Of a DNA stretch of 64,000 nucleotides, positions 37,055 through 44,210 are shown piece after piece. The DNA lies in contig CP166702.1 in the NCBI GenBank assembly GCA_051414805.1, positions 1,054,001 through 1,118,000 on the forward strand. The letters run 5' to 3'. The number at the start of each line of letters is the position of its first letter. Positions within the stretch are counted from its first letter, which is position 1. The translations under genes were made by a program, and so were the position numbers. A model generated the notes under the pieces. That model was not told the origin of the DNA. It worked only from the letters and a program-made list of their open reading frames with translations, and did not search any database. This stretch comes from Xenophilus sp003671765. GTDB taxonomy: Bacteria; Pseudomonadota; Gammaproteobacteria; Burkholderiales; Burkholderiaceae_C.

Positions 37055-38032
37055 TCAGTCCACCTGCACACCGGCGTCGTTCACCGCCTGGCCCCACTTG
37101 CGGATCTCGCTGGCCAGGAAGCGACCGAAGTCGGCCGGCATCGTGATGGCCAGTTCGCTGCCCGTCGCACGGATCGATTCCTGGATCTCGGGGCTGGCCG
37201 ACGCACGCTGGATGGCTGCGTGCAGCGCGTTCACCGTGGCGGGCGGCGTGCCGGCCGGCGCCAGGAAGCCCACCCAGGAGCTGATGTCGAAGCCCTTGAG
37301 CCCCTGCTCGTCGGCGGTGGGCACCTCGGGCAGCAGCGGGTTGCGCCTGGGGCTGGAGACGGCGAGCGCCTTGAGCTTGCCGGCCTTGACCTGCGGCAGA
37401 GTGGAGGCGAGCGCGTCGAACATGATCGGCACCTGCCCGGCCATCACGTCGTTGATGGCGGCCGGCGAGCCCTTGTAGGGGATGTGGTTGAGCTGCAGGC
37501 CGGCCTGGCGCTCGAGCACCACCATCGCGAGGTGGGCCGTGATGCCGTTGCCGCCCGAGGCGAAGTCCACCTTGCCCGGCCGCTGCTTCGCATACGCGAT
37601 CAGCTCCCTGAGGTTGTTGGGCCCGAAGGAAGGCGTCGCCACCAGCAGCAGCGCGCCGGTGCTGACCTGCGCGATCGGCGCGAAGTCCTTGAGCGTGTCG
37701 TAAGGCAGCTTCTTGTACAGCGTCGGGTTGATGGTCATCTGCCCCAGCGTGCCGAGCAGGATCGTGGTGCCGTCGGGCGCGCTCTTCTTCACCTCCTGCG
37801 CGCCAAGGCTGCCATTGGCGCCGGGGCGGTTGTCGACGATCACCGGCTGGCCGGTCTCCTTGGTGAGCGCGGCGGCGAAGTTGCGCGCCACGATGTCGAC
37901 GGTCTGGCCGGCCGGGTAGCCGACCACGATGCGCAGCGGCCTGCCTGGCATGCCTTGCGCGAGTGCGGGGCCGGCGAGCGCCAGGCCGGCGAGGGCGGCC
38001 AGCGCGTGTCGGCGCGAAAGGGGGATCGGCAT
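37055..38032 (-). CDS. Bug/TctC-type receptor 3
   Basis: The 325-residue receptor begins MPIPLSRRHALAALAGLALA with an RR signal and has GRPLRIVVGYPAGQTVDIVA, QPVIVDNRPGANGSLGAQEV and SAPDGTTILLGTLGQ. These are the Bug-fold beta1-alpha1 and ligand loops. It lies between the PrpF-type isomerase and the YciO-type gene in the same direction, spacing 43 and 50 bases. The substitution of the usual aspartate-rich GGxxD loop by GQTVD suggests a different carboxylate ligand. Confidence 0.9.
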   Translation of the reverse strand: MPIPLSRRHALAALAGLALAGPALAQGMPGRPLRIVVGYPAGQTVDIVARNFAAALTKETGQPVIVDNRPGANGSLGAQEVKKSAPDGTTILLGTLGQMTINPTLYKKLPYDTLKDFAPIAQVSTGALLLVATPSFGPNNLRELIAYAKQRPGKVDFASGGNGITAHLAMVVLERQAGLQLNHIPYKGSPAAINDVMAGQVPIMFDALASTLPQVKAGKLKALAVSSPRRNPLLPEVPTADEQGLKGFDISSWVGFLAPAGTPPATVNALHAAIQRASASPEIQESIRATGSELAITMPADFGRFLASEIRKWGQAVNDAGVQVD

Positions 38033-38075
38033 GTCTGTCTCCGTGGTTCCGAATACGGGAAAGTCGAAGCGCGCT

Positions 38076-39248
38076 TCAGAGCGCGTCGCGCGGCACGTAC
38101 ACCGTGCCGGCCATGAGGCGGCGCGCCGTGCGCTGCAGGCCCAGCGCAGCGAAGTGCGTGTCGGCCGGTGTGGCACCGGGCCGGGCGACGACCTTCACGG
38201 TCATCACACCCAGCGGGTGGCCGATGCGCAGGGTGTCGGTGCCCGCGCGCTCGCCCACCGCCGCGTTCACCAGCGAACCCGGCACGCGCGAGGCGGCCGC
38301 CGTGCACATCGAGCCGGTGCCGGCCATGCTGTCGTGGCATTTGCCGAGGAACACCAGGCGTGCGCGCAGGTCGCAGTCGGCCGCCTTCAAGGTGGCATGG
38401 TTGGTGTCGATGTAGTCGGCCGGCGGCGCCACCAGCACCGCCAGCGGCAGGCCGGGCAGATGTACGTCCTTCCAGTCCTTGTAGAGCCCGATGCGTTCGC
38501 CGGCCTTGGATTGCAGTTCGCCGATCGCCTCGATCAGCGCGCGGTCGCCGCCGATGTCGGGTGGCAGCTCGCTGCCCGTGAGGCCGAGCGAACCCGCGGC
38601 GATGAACACGCAGGGCGTGGCCGCGTCCACGATCGAGACCTCGACGCGGCGGCCGTCCTCCAGCACGATGGTGTCGACCGCCTGGCCGGTGGGCAGCAGC
38701 CGGCCGGTCTTGGCGCCCAGCGTGTCGGTGTAGTCCATGAGGATCTCGGCACCGGTGCCGGGCACGCCGGCGATGGCGCAGTCGCCCTGCACGCGCGCCT
38801 TGCCCTTCCTCACCTGCACCTTCGACACGAACACCGTGCCGGTGTTGGTGTTGTGGATGCGCACGGTGGTGACGGGCTCCACGGCATCGACCAGGCCCTC
38901 GTCGATCGCGAAGGGGGCCACGGCCGAGGAGATGTTGCCGCAGTTGGCGTCGTAGCCGATCAGGTCGCGCTCGACGTCGGCCTGCGCGAAGGTGTAGTCC
39001 ACGTCGGCGCCGGGCCGCTCGGAACGCTTGATGATCGCGATCTTGGAGGTGACCAGGCGCGAGCCGCCCAGGCCGTCGATCTGCAGCACGTCGGGCGTGC
39101 CCATGGCACGCTTGAGCAGGCGGTCGCGTGCAGGGCCGGGAGCGGGCACATCGGCTTCGTGGAAGAACAGTGCCTTGCTGGTGCCGCCGCGCATGAGCAC
39201 GCAGCGCACCTCGATCTGTTCGTTGTCCAGGGGGAGGGTGGGTGTCAT
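38076..39248 (-). CDS. PrpF-type isomerase (methylitaconate / methylaconitate isomerase family)
   Basis: The 390-residue protein is a two-lobed diaminopimelate-epimerase-like isomerase. MRGGTSKALFFHE opens the first lobe; Lys69 in SRLVTSKIA and Cys103 in YDANCGNISSAV match the catalytic lysine and cysteine region of PrpF. A second-lobe motif is HDSMAGTGSMCTAAASRVPG. Members shift a C=C bond in unsaturated di/tricarboxylic acids (2-methylaconitate in PrpF, 3-methylitaconate in Mii, 4-oxalomesaconate in others). With the neighbouring LeuCD and lyase genes, a methylitaconate-to-dimethylmaleate step is attractive. The start at 39248 is the first in-frame ATG. Confidence 0.9.
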   Translation of the reverse strand: MTPTLPLDNEQIEVRCVLMRGGTSKALFFHEADVPAPGPARDRLLKRAMGTPDVLQIDGLGGSRLVTSKIAIIKRSERPGADVDYTFAQADVERDLIGYDANCGNISSAVAPFAIDEGLVDAVEPVTTVRIHNTNTGTVFVSKVQVRKGKARVQGDCAIAGVPGTGAEILMDYTDTLGAKTGRLLPTGQAVDTIVLEDGRRVEVSIVDAATPCVFIAAGSLGLTGSELPPDIGGDRALIEAIGELQSKAGERIGLYKDWKDVHLPGLPLAVLVAPPADYIDTNHATLKAADCDLRARLVFLGKCHDSMAGTGSMCTAAASRVPGSLVNAAVGERAGTDTLRIGHPLGVMTVKVVARPGATPADTHFAALGLQRTARRLMAGTVYVPRDAL

Positions 39249-39270
39249 CGATGCTTCCAGGGTGCTGCGC

Positions 39271-40260
39271 TCATTCCAGCGGGTAGCGCTTGACCAGCGC
39301 GCCCAGGCGCTCGCTCTCCTCGCGCACCTGCGTGACGAAGTCGGCGGGCTCGTTCACCACCGGCTCGGCGCCCGCGGCGGCAATGGTCTGGCGCACGTCG
39401 TTGTCCTTCACCGCCTCGCGCAGTGCGGCGACGATGCCCTGCTGCACCGGCGCGGGCGTGCCCTTGGGCGCGAAGAGGCCGAACCAGGTCACCGACTGGA
39501 ACTGCGGGAAGCCCGCCTCGGCGGTGGTCGGCACGTCGGGCAGCGCGGCGGCGCGCGTGCGCCCCTGCGTGGCCAGGATCCGCAGGGTGCCGGCCTTGTG
39601 GTGCGGCATGGCGGCCGTGATGCCGGTGAAGGCGAAGTTCACGTTGTTGGCGATCATGTCCGTCACGATCGCACCCGTGCCGCGGTAGTTGACGGTGATG
39701 AGTCCCGGCAGCGGCACCTCGGCGGCGATCTGCTTGGCGCTCACCCGCGCCAGCGTCTCGCCGCTGGCGATCGAACAGGGCTGCGGCGCCTTCTGGCAGT
39801 ACTGGAAGAGCTCGGGCAGCGTCTTCACCGGCAGCCTCGCACTGACAACGATGGCGGCCGGCGATTGCGACACGGCCGTCACCGGTGCGAGCTGCGCCAG
39901 CGGGTCGATGCCCTTGAGCCCCGGCGTGTACCGGGTCAGCACGATGGCCGGCACCTGCAGCAGCAGGGTGTAGCCGTCGGGCTTGGCTTCCATCACGCGC
40001 CTCGTGCCGATCAGGCCGTCGGCGCCGGGCAGGTTCTCGACCACCACCGCCTGCTTCCACAGCACGCCCAACTGCTTGGCCACGGCGCGCGCGGTCGCGT
40101 CGGTGCCGCCGCCGGCCGAGTACGGAACGATCAGCGTCACGGGCCGCTCCGGACGCCAGGGCGCGGGCTGCGCCGCCGAAGTGGTTGCTATGAAAAAGAT
40201 AGCTGCTCCCGCAAGCAGTGCGGGCGCTGCGGGCCGCTTTCGCTTGAATTCCTGTGGCAT
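39271..40260 (-). CDS. Bug/TctC-type receptor 4, signal peptide from a repeat
   Basis: The 329-residue receptor has RPVTLIVPYSAGGGTDATAR, QAVVVENLPGADGLIGTRRV and KPDGYTLLLQVP, typical of Bug proteins. Its N-terminus (MPQEFKRKRPAAPALLAGAA then IFFIATTSAAQ) is a sound signal peptide. Most of its codons lie in the reverse complement of a copy of the dispersed GCTAT repeat at 40187-40250. Expression as a functional secreted protein is plausible because the frame is open and hydrophobic. It follows leuD after 55 bases. Confidence 0.88.
   Translation of the reverse strand: MPQEFKRKRPAAPALLAGAAIFFIATTSAAQPAPWRPERPVTLIVPYSAGGGTDATARAVAKQLGVLWKQAVVVENLPGADGLIGTRRVMEAKPDGYTLLLQVPAIVLTRYTPGLKGIDPLAQLAPVTAVSQSPAAIVVSARLPVKTLPELFQYCQKAPQPCSIASGETLARVSAKQIAAEVPLPGLITVNYRGTGAIVTDMIANNVNFAFTGITAAMPHHKAGTLRILATQGRTRAAALPDVPTTAEAGFPQFQSVTWFGLFAPKGTPAPVQQGIVAALREAVKDNDVRQTIAAAGAEPVVNEPADFVTQVREESERLGALVKRYPLE
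40187..40250 (+). repeat. Dispersed GCTAT-N7-ATAGC repeat, copy 7, inside a gene
   Basis: The core GCTATGAAAAAGATAGC is followed by the complete tail GCGGGCGCTGCGGGCC, TTTCGCTTGAATT. It is antisense to, and overlaps, the signal peptide of the fourth Bug receptor. Confidence 0.8.
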
Positions 40261-40315
40261 GTTGTCTCCGTGGGCGGTGCCCTGTGCTTGTTGTTGTCGG
40301 CGCAGTCGCAGCGGG

Positions 40316-40942
40316 CTACGGGCGCGGCCGGGCCGTGGGCCAGGCCCAGGGGCGCCGCTGCCGGTCGGCGGCCTGCCAGGCGCGGATCAGGGCGTCGTCC
40401 TTGAGCGTCAGGCCGATGTCATCCAGCCCGTGCAGCAGCGCTTCGCGACGCAGCGGGTCGATGGTGAAGGGGATTGCCTGGCCCTCTGGCGTCGTCACGG
40501 CGCAGGCCTGCAGGTCGACCGTCACGGGCGCGCCGCCCCCGCATTGCGCGGCGAGCGCCTGCACCTGCGCGATGGGCAGCGTGATCGGCAGCACGCCGTT
40601 CTGGAAGCAGTTGCTCCAGAAGATGTCGCCGTAGCTCGGCGCGATCACGCAGCGCACGCCGATGCCCTGCAGCGCCCACACGGCGCCCTCGCGCGAGGAG
40701 CCGCAGCCGAAGTTCTCGGCCGCCAGCAGCACCGGTGCGCCCTGAAAGCGCGGCGCGTTCAGCACGCAGTCGGCGTCCTCGCTGCCGTCGGGGCGGCGGC
40801 GCAAGGCCTCGAAGGCGTAGTGGCCCAGCTCGGTCTTGCCCAGTGTGGTCAGGCGCTCGATGCGGATGATGACATCGGTATCGACGTTGGGCCGCATCAG
40901 CGGCACGGCCGGGCCGGTGACGGTGGTGAAGGGCGTGTTCAT
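40316..40942 (-). CDS. leuD: LeuD-type (small-subunit) hydratase
   Basis: The 208-residue protein is a small subunit of the aconitase superfamily. VPLMRPNVDTDVIIR gives the substrate-arm sequence, AAENFGCGSSREGAVWAL carries the active-site serine/arginine loop, and NCFQNGVLPITLP follows. It pairs with the LeuC-type gene, whose stop overlaps its ATG by four bases. The usual function is isopropylmalate isomerase; the catabolic context and the absence of leuB suggest another hydratase such as dimethylmaleate or citraconate hydratase. The symbol is a family name rather than a proven function. Confidence 0.88.
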   Translation of the reverse strand: MNTPFTTVTGPAVPLMRPNVDTDVIIRIERLTTLGKTELGHYAFEALRRRPDGSEDADCVLNAPRFQGAPVLLAAENFGCGSSREGAVWALQGIGVRCVIAPSYGDIFWSNCFQNGVLPITLPIAQVQALAAQCGGGAPVTVDLQACAVTTPEGQAIPFTIDPLRREALLHGLDDIGLTLKDDALIRAWQAADRQRRPWAWPTARPRP

Positions 40943-42342
40943 GCCAGATTCCGTACGTCGGTGATGCGGCCGATGACCGCGGCGGCGGCAGCCATCGCGG
41001 GGCTCGCCAGGTGGGTGCGCGCACCGGGGCCCTGCCGGCCGACGAAGTTGCGGTTGGAGGTGGAGACCGAGCGCTGCTGCGGCGGCACCTGCTCGCCGTT
41101 GGCGGCCACGCACATGCTGCAGCCGGGCTCGCGCCACTCGAAGCCCGCGGCGGCGAAGACGTCGTGCAGGCCCTCGGCTTCGGCGGCGCGCTTGACGTTC
41201 TCGGAGCCCGGCACGACCCAGGCGCGCACGCCCTCGGCCACGCGCCGGCCGCGCGCCACCTCGGCAGCGGCGCGCAGGTCCGCCAGGCGCGAGTTGGCGC
41301 AGGAGCCGATGAACACCCAGTCCACCGCCGTGCCGGCGATGGGTGCATTGGCCTGCAGGCCCATGTAGTCGAGCGCCGCGCCCCAGGCCTCGCGGTCGGT
41401 GGCTGTGGCGGCACGCGACGGGTCGGGCACGGCGCCGTCGATGGCGATCGCATGCTCGGGGCTGGTGCCCCAGGTGATCGTCGGCGCGACGGCAGCGGCG
41501 TCGATGGTCTCTTCGCGGTCGAACGCCGCATCGGCATCGCTGGCCAGCGTGCGCCAGTGGGCGGCCGCGGCCTCGAAGGCCTCGCCCTGCGGCGCGTACG
41601 GGCGGCCGCGCAGCCAGTCGATGGTGGTCTCGTCGGGCGCGACCATGCCGAAGCGCGCGCCCAGCTCCACGCTGAGGTTGCACAGGGTCAGGCGGCCCTC
41701 GACGTCCAGCGCCTCGACGGCCGGGCCGGCGAATTCGATCGCGTAGCCCACGCCCGCGGCAGCCCCCAGGCGGCCGATGACGTGCAGCGCGAGGTCCTTG
41801 GCCGTCACGCCGGCCGCCAGGCGGCCCTCGCAGCGGATGCGCATGCGCCGCGGCTTCTGCTGGCGCAGCGTCTGCGTGGCCAGCGCGTGCGTGCTCTCGG
41901 ACGAGCCCACGCCGAAGGCCATCGCGCCCAGGCCGCCGTTGGTGCAGGTGTGGCTGTCGCCGCAGATCACCGTGAGGCCGGGCAGCACGATGCCCATCTC
42001 CGGGCCCATCACGTGCACGATGCCCTGGCCGGGCTCGCCCAGGTCGAACAGCTGCACGCCCATCGCGCCGGTGAGCTGCTTCAGGCCCGCGTGCAGCTTG
42101 CCGCCCAGCGGGAAGGTGGTGGCCACGCGGCCCGGCTGGCTCGACACGGCATGGTCAGGCGTGGCGAAGACGAGCTCGGGGTCGTGCAGCGCCATGCCGC
42201 GCGTGCGCACGTCGTTCAGCGCCGGCGGCCCCGACAGATCGTGCAGCAGGTGGCGGTCGATGTGCAGCAGCGCCCAGCCGTCACCGAGCTCGCGGATGAC
42301 GTGGGCGTCCCACAGCTTGTCGAAGAGGGTGCGGGGCGGCAT
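40939..42342 (-). CDS. leuC: LeuC-type (large-subunit) iron-sulphur hydratase
   Basis: The 467-residue large subunit has the three [4Fe-4S] cysteines at about 347 (FIGSCANSR), 407 and 410 (EPGCSMCVA), the same positions as in E. coli LeuC. CGDSHTCTNGGLGAMAFGVG and the early HLLHDL segment are conserved. The enzyme would hydrate and dehydrate a dicarboxylic acid, together with the small subunit. The upstream gene is the PEP-mutase-family lyase. I place it in the catabolic pathway by context, with leucine biosynthesis as the alternative. Confidence 0.9.
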   Translation of the reverse strand: MPPRTLFDKLWDAHVIRELGDGWALLHIDRHLLHDLSGPPALNDVRTRGMALHDPELVFATPDHAVSSQPGRVATTFPLGGKLHAGLKQLTGAMGVQLFDLGEPGQGIVHVMGPEMGIVLPGLTVICGDSHTCTNGGLGAMAFGVGSSESTHALATQTLRQQKPRRMRIRCEGRLAAGVTAKDLALHVIGRLGAAAGVGYAIEFAGPAVEALDVEGRLTLCNLSVELGARFGMVAPDETTIDWLRGRPYAPQGEAFEAAAAHWRTLASDADAAFDREETIDAAAVAPTITWGTSPEHAIAIDGAVPDPSRAATATDREAWGAALDYMGLQANAPIAGTAVDWVFIGSCANSRLADLRAAAEVARGRRVAEGVRAWVVPGSENVKRAAEAEGLHDVFAAAGFEWREPGCSMCVAANGEQVPPQQRSVSTSNRNFVGRQGPGARTHLASPAMAAAAAVIGRITDVRNLA

Positions 42343-42343
42343 G

Positions 42344-43234
42344 TCAGGCGCCCATGGTTGCGCCGGCGTTGAAGCGCGTGCGCAGCGCGTCCCACTCGTC
42401 GGCGCCGAAGCGGCGGAAGGTCTGCGCCACGGTGGCGCTGGTGGTGGGCGCCTGCATCGTGGCCTTGACCTCGGCGAGCGCGGCGTCGCCCGCCTCGATG
42501 GCGGCCTTGAGCATCAGGCCGGGCAGGATCGCGAGCCTGTAGCCCATCTCCTCGGCCTGGCGCAGGTCATGCACCGGCGTGCGGCCGCCGGGCACCACGT
42601 TGAGCAGGCAGGCGCCCTTCACGCGGCGCGGCACGAGGGCAGCCTCCTCGACCGATTGCGTGGCCTCGACGAAGGCCATGTCGGCGCCCGCGTCGAGCGC
42701 GGCCTCGGCCCGCCACAGGGCCTCTTCCAGGCCCAGCATGGCGCGTGCGTCGGTGCGCGCGATGAGGAAGAAGTCGGGCGTGCGGCGTGCCTCCACCGCA
42801 GCGCGGATCTTCGAAACGAACTCGTCGCGCGAGATGACCTCCTTGCCGTCGAGGTGGCCGCAGCGCTTGGGCGAGACCTGGTCCTCGATGTGGATGGCGG
42901 CCACGCCGCGCGCCTCGTACTCGCGCACGGTGCGCGTCATGTTCAGCTCGTTGCCGTAGCCGGTGTCGGCGTCGGCGATCAGCGGGATCTGCACCGAGCG
43001 CGCCATCACGGCCGCGTTCTCCACCATCTCGCTCATCGTGAGCAGGCCGAAGTCGGGAAAGCCGCGCGCCGCCGAGGTGCCCGCGCCGGTCATGTAGCAG
43101 GCGCCGAAGCCGGCCTGCTCGATCAGGCGCGCGCCGATGCCGTCGTAGCCGCCGGGGGCGATGCGCAGACCGGGCGCGGCGAGCTGCTGGCGCAGGCGGG
43201 CGCCAGCGCTGACGGGCGGGAGGGGGGTGCTCAT
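42344..43234 (-). CDS. Isocitrate lyase / PEP mutase family lyase
   Basis: The 296-residue protein has the (beta-alpha)8 fold of the ICL/PEPM superfamily. Asp88 and Asp90 in LIADADTGYGN bind Mg2+, and HIEDQVSPKRCGHLDGKEVI carries the K-R-C-G-H lyase motif (residues 123-127), where Cys125 is the acid/base typical of 2-methylisocitrate and dimethylmalate lyases. It should cleave a 2-hydroxydicarboxylic acid into pyruvate (or glyoxylate) and a shorter acid. It is first in the operon, divergent from the GntR gene. Size excludes the larger isocitrate lyase AceA. Confidence 0.92.
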   Translation of the reverse strand: MSTPLPPVSAGARLRQQLAAPGLRIAPGGYDGIGARLIEQAGFGACYMTGAGTSAARGFPDFGLLTMSEMVENAAVMARSVQIPLIADADTGYGNELNMTRTVREYEARGVAAIHIEDQVSPKRCGHLDGKEVISRDEFVSKIRAAVEARRTPDFFLIARTDARAMLGLEEALWRAEAALDAGADMAFVEATQSVEEAALVPRRVKGACLLNVVPGGRTPVHDLRQAEEMGYRLAILPGLMLKAAIEAGDAALAEVKATMQAPTTSATVAQTFRRFGADEWDALRTRFNAGATMGA

Positions 43235-43285
43235 GGGCGATGTCTCCTGATTGGGGCCGACCGGATCACGCTTTCACCGCGCCGG

Positions 43286-43309
43286 TGTTGTTCTATTATT
43301 ATGACAACA
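43286..43309. promoter_or_regulatory. Palindromic operator in the lyase/GntR intergenic region
   Basis: TGTTGT and ACAACA are perfect 6-bp arms with a 12-base AT-rich spacer, lying in an AT-rich island between the divergent lyase and gntR genes. This is the expected place for a GntR dimer to control both. The Pribnow-like TATTATTAT inside suggests that binding would block the promoter. Confidence 0.55.
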
Positions 43310-43367
43310 TCAACACAAGTCAACCGGCTATGCTTCGACGCCCGCTCCAAGCGCTCAGCCGACCCCG

Positions 43368-44186
43368 ATGAAGCCCGTGAATGCCCTGCCCGACACCGAA
43401 GCTCTGCCCGTCGGCCGCACCCCTGGCACGGCGTTGCATCGCCAGCTTTTCATGGTGCTGCGCGACGAGATCGTGCGGGGCGAGTACGCGTCGGGCCTGT
43501 TGCCCAAGGAAGAGGCGCTCTGCGAGCGCTTCGGCGTCTCGCGCATCACGGTGCGGAGGGCGCTGGCCGACCTCGCAGCCCAGGGGCTGGTGGAGCGTCG
43601 ACACGGACGCGGCACCTTCGTGCGCGAGGACCGCCTGCCGCTGGCGCGCGCGCGGCCCAGCCTGAGCCTGATCGACAGCCTGCGCCAGGCCGCGATCGAC
43701 ACGCAGGTGCAGGTGCTTCGCGTGGAGCAGACCGAGCCGCCACTGGACGTGGCGGCAATGCTGCAGCTCGCGCCCGGCGAGAAGGCGGTGCACGCCCTGC
43801 GCCTGCGCAGCATCGATGGCACGCCCGTGATGCTGACCGACGCCTGGGTGCCGGCGCGCCTGGGCAAGCAGGTGACGGCCGCCACGCTGCGCAAGCAGGC
43901 GCTCTACGAGATCCTGCTGGCGCAGGGCGTGAAGTTCGGCCGCGTGATCCAGGAGATCACGGCCGAGGTGAGCGACCCGGTGCGCGCCCGCCTCATGCAG
44001 ACCGAGGTCGGCATGCCGCTGTTGAAGATCGTGCGCGTGATCCATGACCCACAGGCGCGGCCGGTGCAGTACATCACCGTGACCATGACGCCCGAGCGCA
44101 GCCGCATCCTCATGGACATCCCGGGCGAGACGGTCAACACGCTCAGCGCCGGGCAGTTCGTGCACGAGGTGCCCGCGGCGCGCTGA
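43368..44186 (+). CDS. GntR/HutC-family transcriptional regulator with UTRA domain
   Basis: The 272-residue protein has a winged-helix N-terminus (LHRQLFMVLRDEIVRGEYAS then FGVSRITVRRALADLAAQGL, VERRHGRGTFV) and a UTRA ligand-binding domain from about residue 95. The ending is VIHDPQARPVQYITVTMTPE and MDIPGETVNTL. HutC-type regulators usually repress an adjacent catabolic operon and release DNA upon binding the substrate or an early intermediate. It is divergent from the lyase-first operon with 133 bases between the starts, so it is the obvious local regulator. Confidence 0.92.
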   Translation: MKPVNALPDTEALPVGRTPGTALHRQLFMVLRDEIVRGEYASGLLPKEEALCERFGVSRITVRRALADLAAQGLVERRHGRGTFVREDRLPLARARPSLSLIDSLRQAAIDTQVQVLRVEQTEPPLDVAAMLQLAPGEKAVHALRLRSIDGTPVMLTDAWVPARLGKQVTAATLRKQALYEILLAQGVKFGRVIQEITAEVSDPVRARLMQTEVGMPLLKIVRVIHDPQARPVQYITVTMTPERSRILMDIPGETVNTLSAGQFVHEVPAAR

Positions 44187-44210
44187 GCGCGGCGCGCCAC
44201 GGGCCGGGCG

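Noticed and set aside
40316..42342. Leucine biosynthesis operon
   Set aside because: There is no leuB or leuA nearby, and the genes are embedded with PrpF, PrpD, lyase and receptors under a GntR regulator. Kept only as an alternative.
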